DNA of 64,000 nucleotides from an uncultured Clostridia bacterium (lineage in GTDB: Bacteria; Bacillota; Clostridia; HGM11514): assembly GCA_934464705.1 (NCBI GenBank), contig CAKSKB010000009.1, forward strand, positions 1 to 64,000. Reading direction: 5' to 3'. The translations under genes were made by a program, and so were the position numbers. The notes below the pieces were generated by a model, which worked only from the letters and a program-made list of their open reading frames with translations, did not search any database and was not told the origin of the DNA. The number at the start of each line of letters is the position of its first letter. Position 1 is the stretch's first letter. Of this stretch, positions 58,485-64,000 are shown piece after piece.

Positions 58485-60187
58485 CAGTCTTTCACCAGCC
58501 CCCGTTTTTCCATGATTTCCGCAAGCTTTTCGCCCTTGGGAAGCATTTTAATATCGTCTTTTTTAACTATTCTCAAAAGGAACACCGCCGCAAAATACAC
58601 CGCTGCCGCAATTGCCATGCACACGAGAGTTATTATAACCGAGCCGATTCTGCCGCCCGGAAACACATTCGCACACACTTTATATGCCGCAACCGTCACA
58701 ATCCCCATCATCACCGACGCCGCGCAGGGTTTCAGAACGAAGTCCTTAATGCTGAACCTAAAGCCCGTTGTACGCATTACGGCATAGATATTGAGCGCCG
58801 CAATTGTGAAATAGCAAAGCACCGTGCTGACGGACGCCCCCAGGATATTGAGCGAAGGCATACCTATAAATATATAGCTTGCGGCGATTTTAACCGCCGA
58901 GCCGATTATCATATGCACAACCGGCAGCCAGACCTTACCTGCCGCCTGGAGGATTGACGATGTGACCGAAACGAGCGTTACCCACACTATCGCAAACGCC
59001 AGAACCTGAAGCATTCCGGCGGAGGCGTCGGTACCGTAAAGGGCGTTGAGAATCGGAACGGCGAGTGCCGAAAGCCCGACCAGGCACGGCAGCGAAAACA
59101 GCAGCGTTATCCTGATTGACGACGCTATAATCGTATTCGCCTCATGCTTATTATCCGCCGCAAACGCCCCCGAAAGCGCCGGAACAACGCAGGTTGCGAT
59201 GGCGGTTATCATTGCCAGCGGAAGGTTATAAACCGTCATAGCGTATCCGCTGTATGAGCCGTAAAGCCAGTTTGCGCCTGCCTTCGAGAGCACACCCGCG
59301 GAAAGCAGAGAATCAAACTCGCCCTTTTTCACATAAACCGAAAATGTATCGAAAACCGACTTTGCCGCCTCGGAACCGAAATTGATTTTCATAAGGATTT
59401 TCCTGATAAGGAGGGTATCGGCGAAAGTGGTTATACTCGAAACGCACGCCCCGACCGTTATCGGAATTGCTATCCAAACGAGGGTTTTGAGGATTTTGCC
59501 ATAGGGCATGGCGCTGCCCCTCGGAAGGTCCGACACGGTGAGCCTTCTTTTGCCGAACACATACATAACCGCAAGCAGCAGCGCACCGGCAACCGTACCG
59601 GCGGTTACGCCGAATATCGCTCCGCCTGCCGCCGTTTTTACCCCCTCGGACACGAATATGTACGCAAGGAGCAAGCCGACAACGGGTTTCCCGGCGGCTT
59701 CGACAACCTCGGACGCAGCCGTGGGTATCATATTCTGCATGCCCTGGAAATACCCTCTGAGCCCTGCCATGACCGCTACGAAAATGAGCGCCGGCGCAAT
59801 TATTCTTATACAGGTTGCCGTACCGTCGGACGCCTCCATAAATGCGGCGATAGGCCCGGCAAAGAAAAACAGCACCAATGCTCCCAGCAGCCCGAGCGCC
59901 GAGATAAGCAGCATTTCAACCTTGAATATACGCTTGGTATTTATCGTATTGCCTACCGCTACATTCTCCGAAATCATCTTCGAAACCGCTATCGGCAGGC
60001 CTGCGGTTGCTATTATAAACCCGAAAACATAGCTCTGATAGGCGGAGGTATACATACCCATTCCGTCCTCTTTCAGAACATTTGCAAGCGGAATTTTGAA
60101 CACCGCTCCGATAATTTTGGTTATCAGGTTGGCAATTACAAGTATGATTGCGCCCTGAAGAAATGTTTGCTTTTTTAATTTACTCAA
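58484..60187 (-). CDS. MATE/MOP-type flippase, SpoVB/YabM family
   Basis: 567 residues, about 14 membrane helices, of the polysaccharide-transporter (MOP) superfamily. KQTFLQGAIILVIANLITKIIGAVFKIPLANVL at the N-terminus and GMYTSAYQSYVFGFIIATAGLPIAVSKMISE are typical of SpoVB. In Bacillus, SpoVB is needed for spore cortex and YtgP/MurJ flips lipid II; YabM shares this gene order. Which of these it matches cannot be told by eye. Upstream of mazG and rqcP in one run. Confidence 0.88.
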   Translation of the reverse strand: MSKLKKQTFLQGAIILVIANLITKIIGAVFKIPLANVLKEDGMGMYTSAYQSYVFGFIIATAGLPIAVSKMISENVAVGNTINTKRIFKVEMLLISALGLLGALVLFFFAGPIAAFMEASDGTATCIRIIAPALIFVAVMAGLRGYFQGMQNMIPTAASEVVEAAGKPVVGLLLAYIFVSEGVKTAAGGAIFGVTAGTVAGALLLAVMYVFGKRRLTVSDLPRGSAMPYGKILKTLVWIAIPITVGACVSSITTFADTLLIRKILMKINFGSEAAKSVFDTFSVYVKKGEFDSLLSAGVLSKAGANWLYGSYSGYAMTVYNLPLAMITAIATCVVPALSGAFAADNKHEANTIIASSIRITLLFSLPCLVGLSALAVPILNALYGTDASAGMLQVLAFAIVWVTLVSVTSSILQAAGKVWLPVVHMIIGSAVKIAASYIFIGMPSLNILGASVSTVLCYFTIAALNIYAVMRTTGFRFSIKDFVLKPCAASVMMGIVTVAAYKVCANVFPGGRIGSVIITLVCMAIAAAVYFAAVFLLRIVKKDDIKMLPKGEKLAEIMEKRGLVKD

Positions 60188-60244
60188 ACCCGCACCGCCT
60201 TTTTTATTCTTATTTTATGACTTCCGAAATCTTTGCAGAACTAA

Positions 60245-60270
60245 AAGGGGTAATATTTCATACCCCTTGT
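60245..60270 (-). terminator. terminator of ftsZ
   Basis: AAGGGGTA pairs with TACCCCTT (60245-60268) with an 8-nt loop, then TTTT on the minus strand, 18 nt past the ftsZ stop. Confidence 0.7.
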
Positions 60271-60285
60271 AACATTTTGGTAAAA

Positions 60286-61386
60286 TTACTTAAAGCGAAG
60301 AAAGTCGGGAATATCGATTCCGTCATCGACTTCGTTCTTAGGTGTTTTGCTGAGGATTTCGCCCATTGTGGTTGTGAAGGGCTTGTTATCCGAGCCTGCT
60401 GCATCGGAAGCGGAAGCCGCCGGCTTATCGTCAAATCCTGTTGCGATAACGGTAACCTCAATTTCGTCCTTCATATCCTCTTTAGTCATTGCGCCGACTA
60501 TGATATTTGCGTCAGGCGCAACGGCGCTCCTTACGATAGAAGCAGCTGCGTCGATTTCCTGCAAAGCAAAGTCCGAACCGCCGGCGATATTGATGATAAC
60601 CCTCTGTGCGCCGTCGATCGGGATTTCGATAAGAGGACTGGAAATTGCGATTTTTGCAGCTTCCTCCGCTCTGTTTTCTCCCTTTGCGCGGCCTGTGCCC
60701 ATATGCGCATTGCCTGCGTCGAGCATAGTGGTTTTGACATCCGCAAAGTCAAGGTTAATCATTGCCGGTGTGATAATCAGCTCGATTATACCCATTACGC
60801 CGTGCCTCAAAACCTCATCGCCCAGCGTGAACGCTTCGTTAAGACCGGTATTTTTCTGGGTAATCTGGAGAAGCTTATCGTTCGGGATTACGATTATCGT
60901 ATCGACCGATTTTTTAAGTTCCTCAATACCTGCTTCGGCATTCTTAGCCCTTACCTTGCCCTCAAAGCTGAACGGCTTGGTTACAACCGCAACGGTGAGA
61001 ATCCCCATATCCCTTGCGATTGACGCAACAACGGGTGCTGCGCCGGTACCTGTTCCGCCGCCCATACCTGCGGTTATAAATATCATATCTGCGCCCGAAA
61101 GAGCTGCGGCGATATCGTCACGGCTTTCCTCGGCGGCGTCCTTACCGATTTCCGGCTTGGCGCCTGCGCCCAGACCCTTTGTAAGCTTCTCGCCTATCTG
61201 GATTTTCTGAGCTGCGATAGATTTTTTGAGCGCCTGATTATCGGTATTAACCACGATGAAATCCACGCACTCGATTCCGTTTTCAATCATACGGTTTACG
61301 GCGTTGTTTCCGCCGCCGCCCACTCCGACAACCTTGATTTTAGCAAAATCATCGGAAATAGTATCAATAGTGTCCACTTTTACCAT
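60286..61386 (-). CDS. ftsZ: cell division protein FtsZ
   Basis: 366 residues. Tubulin-like GTPase that forms the division ring. The G-box GGGTGTG is at about 108-114, the N-terminal nucleotide loop GVGGGGNNAVNRM at about 20-32 and the T7 loop NLDFADV near 210. The linker is short and the C-terminal peptide DDGIDIPDFLRFK is the conserved FtsA/SepF/ZapA-contact tail. Start ATG 61386 after AAAGGGGAG. It is last in the murA-divIB-ylxW-sbp-ftsZ run; no ftsA gene adjoins, as in many Clostridia. Confidence 0.97.
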   Translation of the reverse strand: MVKVDTIDTISDDFAKIKVVGVGGGGNNAVNRMIENGIECVDFIVVNTDNQALKKSIAAQKIQIGEKLTKGLGAGAKPEIGKDAAEESRDDIAAALSGADMIFITAGMGGGTGTGAAPVVASIARDMGILTVAVVTKPFSFEGKVRAKNAEAGIEELKKSVDTIIVIPNDKLLQITQKNTGLNEAFTLGDEVLRHGVMGIIELIITPAMINLDFADVKTTMLDAGNAHMGTGRAKGENRAEEAAKIAISSPLIEIPIDGAQRVIINIAGGSDFALQEIDAAASIVRSAVAPDANIIVGAMTKEDMKDEIEVTVIATGFDDKPAASASDAAGSDNKPFTTTMGEILSKTPKNEVDDGIDIPDFLRFK

Positions 61387-61425
61387 CAGTAAACTCCCCT
61401 TTGCAAAAGTTGTTTTACGGTTTTA

Positions 61426-61767
61426 TCAATTGTTCCTGCGTCCGGCACAGAATCTGAAAATATCAGCACAGTTTTTGAAAATCGCTGCGCTGATAAGCAG
61501 CACACACACCGGATATATATCCAAATCCAGCTTGCCGCCGAGGTAAATTCCCCCGGCTGCCGCCAAAGCGGCAAAAACATAGCCGAAAATAAATATCTTA
61601 ATATTAAGTTTTTTCATCAGCCCCGCGCTGACCGCACCCGTCAGAAAAAGAAGGGTACACAAAATTATAATCCCCGAATAGGGCATTAAGCCCGCAGGTA
61701 TTATTATAGGAAGAAACAGCGCAAGGCACACGCCCAGAGCGAGCGCCGCTATACACACAATCATCAT
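61426..61767 (-). CDS. sbp: small basic protein (Sbp, DUF1290)
   Basis: 113 residues with three to four membrane helices (CIAALALGVCLALFLPIIIP; YSGIIILCTLLFLTGAVSAG). The DUF1290 family is named after Bacillus sbp, located between divIB-ylxW and ftsA/ftsZ; function unknown. It overlaps the ylxW gene by ATGA upstream and lies 39 nt before ftsZ. Position is the best evidence. Confidence 0.87.
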   Translation of the reverse strand: MMIVCIAALALGVCLALFLPIIIPAGLMPYSGIIILCTLLFLTGAVSAGLMKKLNIKIFIFGYVFAALAAAGGIYLGGKLDLDIYPVCVLLISAAIFKNCADIFRFCAGRRNN

Positions 61768-62498
61768 TCGTCCTCCGCTTTCGCCTTAGCGTACTTATAG
61801 CTGATATTTCCGCCGTAAGCCGGGATATTTATGCTCTGCTCCTTGGAAACATCAATCTCCAGGAACTTACCGAGCGAATCTATCACGCCGTCCTTCATCT
61901 TAAGTGCGCCGAGAAGGTTTTCGGGATTCCCGATTGCCTTTATCTTATACGGCACCGAATAGCGGCGGTTATTTACGCTCACGGTTGACCCTGCGCAGCG
62001 GATTTCACTCGTTGCAATCAGCCTTTCGTCATTGACCGAAATCGCCTCGGCGTCCGCATCCCTCAGCTCATTTATGATTTTTAAAAGGTCCTCCTGGTGG
62101 ACAACATAAAGGTTTGTCCCCTCCGACGACGCAGTTTTATCGGTGCGTTTATCCGCCACCGTGACCACGATTCCGGGACCCGTTACATCGCAAAGCCCCG
62201 CCGCCATTTTAGCGTCCTCCAGCTGTTTGGCAAGCACCTCGGCGTACCCGTCGGAATCGCTCGCCTTAAGCTTATAGTCCTCAATATCGCTCGCATACGC
62301 CGCAAGCTGACGGTTAAGGCGTTCATTGATATTTTTCTGGGAATCAAGTTCCGCCTGCATATGCTTAATGTAGGTTTCGCCCGTTTCCCGTTTTTCGTGC
62401 CTTCCGTTCACGCCGACGCTCCGTATCTGAACCGTCCCTGCAAACCCAAGCACCAAGCACAAAAACGCAACAAAGAAAATCTCTTTTGAAACTCTCAT
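61764..62498 (-). CDS. ylxW: YlxW-type protein (DUF881)
   Basis: 244 residues. One N-terminal membrane helix (FFVAFLCLVLGFAGTVQI), a coiled coil (about 45-90: KHMQAELDSQKNINERLNRQLAAY) and the DUF881 domain (VTGPGIVVTVAD, YVVHQEDLLKIINELRDADAEAISVND, PYKIKAIGNPENLLGAL). It sits in the bacterial division/wall cluster with unknown role. Start overlaps the divIB stop by ATGA. Confidence 0.9.
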   Translation of the reverse strand: MRVSKEIFFVAFLCLVLGFAGTVQIRSVGVNGRHEKRETGETYIKHMQAELDSQKNINERLNRQLAAYASDIEDYKLKASDSDGYAEVLAKQLEDAKMAAGLCDVTGPGIVVTVADKRTDKTASSEGTNLYVVHQEDLLKIINELRDADAEAISVNDERLIATSEIRCAGSTVSVNNRRYSVPYKIKAIGNPENLLGALKMKDGVIDSLGKFLEIDVSKEQSINIPAYGGNISYKYAKAKAEDE

Positions 62499-63340
62499 TC
62501 AGCATTCTCCGCATTTCCATTATTATTTTCAGTATTATTTTCAGAATCTCCCGAAGGTTCCGGCTGAACCGTTACATCCTCGGGTCTGTAGACGGGGTCG
62601 TCCCCCGAAAAGTCGATAATACCGGTATCCTTACCCTCGCCGTCAAGCTTTTCAACAATCCCGGCAAGAAAACTCAGCTTATACGAAAGCTCATTTTTAT
62701 CCTTGATATTAGCTATCATTTTGCCGCCGTTCAATGTGAGGGTGATATTATCGGTATCTTTAAGGTTTATCTCGGCAATCCTCCCGGAAAGCGTACTCCC
62801 CGAAAGTTCCGTCAGAATCTCGGACACAAGCGCAGGCTTGTCCTTATCCTCCTTTGAAGGACTCAGGTTTTTATGCCCGTCAATCGTGACTGTCATGCCC
62901 GTTATTTCGGGATATTCGCCGTTTTCAACCTCGAGTTCCTCAAGAACACGGCAGCGGCGGTCGATAAGAATAAAGCGCCCGTCCGCATAAGGAATTATCG
63001 CACACGGCACATTCTCCTTAACCACTATACTGACCCCGTTCGGAAACTCCCTTTTAACCTTGGCGGTATCCACATAGCTTTCCGCCGTGAGGTTATTTAT
63101 AACATCCGAAAGCTTCATCGAAAATGTATTCATTCCGACGGATATTCCGGATACTCTGGTTATATATTCGTCATCAAGGTGCTGATTTCCTTCTACTTTT
63201 ATATATTTTATCTTAAAATACGGTGTAAAGGCGACGAGAGCCGCTGCCGCAACTGCCAAAACAGCAATTATCAGCGGTGCACGCCGTGCGCCTCCCCGCC
63301 TTTTTACACCGCCGTATTTATTTTTCTTCAGTCGTTTCAA
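62495..63340 (-). CDS. divIB: cell division protein FtsQ/DivIB
   Basis: 281 residues. A basic cytoplasmic tail (KRLKKNKYGGVKRRGGARR), one membrane helix (about 24-42), a POTRA domain (FKIKYIKVEGNQHLDDEYI...NTFSMKL) and the FtsQ beta domain (VKREFPNGVSIVVKENVPCA, DRRCRVLEE). The C-terminal tail is rich in Asn and Glu. DivIB binds FtsL/DivIC to time septal wall synthesis. Three nucleotides after murA. Confidence 0.92.
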   Translation of the reverse strand: MKRLKKNKYGGVKRRGGARRAPLIIAVLAVAAAALVAFTPYFKIKYIKVEGNQHLDDEYITRVSGISVGMNTFSMKLSDVINNLTAESYVDTAKVKREFPNGVSIVVKENVPCAIIPYADGRFILIDRRCRVLEELEVENGEYPEITGMTVTIDGHKNLSPSKEDKDKPALVSEILTELSGSTLSGRIAEINLKDTDNITLTLNGGKMIANIKDKNELSYKLSFLAGIVEKLDGEGKDTGIIDFSGDDPVYRPEDVTVQPEPSGDSENNTENNNGNAENAE

Positions 63341-63343
63341 GCT

Positions 63344-64000
63344 TCAGTCATCCTCCCGTTTTATATCTGCTCCGAGTTCGCAGAGGTCACGCACGATATC
63401 CTCATACCCTCTGTCGATATGGCACAGCTTATCAATCTCGCTTTCGCCGCTCGCCGCAAGCGCCGCAACGCACAGCGCCGCGCCTCCGCGAAGGTCCGTA
63501 CACGACACCCTCGCCCCCAGAAGCTTCTCTCTGCCCCGAACCACCGCCGTACGGTCGCTGACCGATATATCGGCGCCCATTCTCAAAAGTTCGGGCACAT
63601 GCCCCCATCGGCTTTCAAATATGTTCTCGGTCATAACGCTTGTGCCGCTCGCCGTTGAAAGCGCCGCCATCACAACCGCCTGTGCGTCCGTCGGGAAACC
63701 CGGGTACGGCCCCGTAGATATCCTCGATGCCGCTTTCAGCCTTCCGGGCGACCTGACGAAAAGATTCGTGCCGTCTTCGTAAAACTCACAGCCGCAGTCC
63801 GCAAGAGGTGAAGCGATAGCCTCAACATGAGGATACACAATCCCCGAAAGTTCCGCTCTGCCGCCGGCTGCCGCCGTCGCTGCCATATATGTCGCCGCGG
63901 CTATTCTGTCCGGCATGACGGTAAACTCCGTACCCGAAAGTTCCCGCACGCCGTCGATTTTCACCACGCTTTCCCCTGCGCCGCAAATCCGTGCGCCCAT
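63344..64000 (-). CDS. murA: UDP-N-acetylglucosamine 1-carboxyvinyltransferase, C-terminal half (cut by window end)
   Basis: The last 218 residues of MurA, the first committed enzyme of peptidoglycan synthesis. GPYPGFPTDAQA contains the substrate Asp (Asp305 of E. coli), TENIFESRWGHVPEL and SCTDLRGGAALCVAALAA are family blocks, and MPDRIAAATYM departs from the usual PDRIEAGT in two positions. The start lies beyond 64000, so the catalytic Cys loop is not visible. An internal ATG at 64000 is not the real start. Precedes divIB. Confidence 0.92.
   Translation of the reverse strand: MGARICGAGESVVKIDGVRELSGTEFTVMPDRIAAATYMAATAAAGGRAELSGIVYPHVEAIASPLADCGCEFYEDGTNLFVRSPGRLKAASRISTGPYPGFPTDAQAVVMAALSTASGTSVMTENIFESRWGHVPELLRMGADISVSDRTAVVRGREKLLGARVSCTDLRGGAALCVAALAASGESEIDKLCHIDRGYEDIVRDLCELGADIKREDD

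Overview
The window reads as chromosome of an anaerobic, endospore-forming Firmicute of class Clostridia, probably a gut or rumen Oscillospiraceae-like lineage. The evidence is gene content: spoIIE, dpaA/dpaB (spoVF), GerA-type germination receptor genes and a spoVB-like flippase for sporulation; the divIB-ylxW-sbp-ftsZ wall/division order; the aroQ-pepQ-efp-CD1247 run; formate-tetrahydrofolate ligase; a TM1266-type hydrogenase regulator; S-layer-homology (SLH) surface proteins; and a fused FeoA-FeoB. Base composition looks close to even by eye, GTG and TTG starts are frequent, and Shine-Dalgarno sites are strong. The species cannot be named from sequence alone.

Layout. 1-3.8 kb: edge of a small hydrophobic peptide gene, an SDR enzyme, a zinc-ribbon/YD-repeat membrane protein and a gene-free stretch packed with small hairpin repeats. 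3.8-7.9 kb (minus): sugar-isomerase-like gene, endonuclease-IV-like gene, aroQ, pepQ, efp and a CD1247 protein. 8.0-10.4 kb (plus): dpaA, dpaB and a translationally coupled intracellular subtilisin behind a sigma-K-like promoter. 10.4-12.1 kb: hydrogenase regulator, YgjP-type metallopeptidase and a sirtuin. 12.2-21.2 kb: one 2988-residue SLH-anchored surface protein. 21.3-22.6 kb: hemolysin III, tRNA-Leu(GAG) and a palindromic MITE-like repeat. 22.6-29.9 kb: spoIIE with a Spo0A-type promoter, rodA, then gerKA, a fused gerKB-gerKC and an unannotated 49-codon ORF that may be the fourth (D) subunit. 29.9-34.4 kb (minus): higBA toxin-antitoxin, fhs, tsaE, tsaB, rpiB and dCMP deaminase in one tightly packed run. 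34.4-37.6 kb: TPR protein, dusB, a mutarotase-like protein and an AraC regulator. 37.7-43.7 kb (minus): MacA-like adaptor, ABC ATPase, FtsX-type permease and an SLH protein. 43.7-47.4 kb: second MITE-like copy, phosphodiesterase, feoAB, a hairpin array and tRNA-Lys(CTT). 47.5-55.2 kb (plus): GH95 fucosidase; then tandem paralogous polytopic membrane proteins, a DPM1-like GT2, a lactonase-fold protein and an acetyltransferase. 55.2-57.4 kb: more repeats and an orphan solute-binding lipoprotein. 57.5-64 kb (minus): rqcP-mazG-spoVB-like, and ftsZ-sbp-ylxW-divIB-murA (murA cut by the window end).

The most unusual material is: (i) intergenic arrays of short hairpins joined by a constant spacer, in two families, whose stems are preserved while loops vary; (ii) a 158-bp block present twice 52 kb apart with two differences, both synonymous in one short frame; (iii) the GerKB-GerKC fusion with an internal lipobox plus the overlapping micro-ORF; (iv) the HigBA operator set inside its promoter spacer upstream of the fhs-tsa genes; and (v) the duplicated GT-C-like membrane proteins paired with a polyprenyl-phosphate glycosyltransferase.
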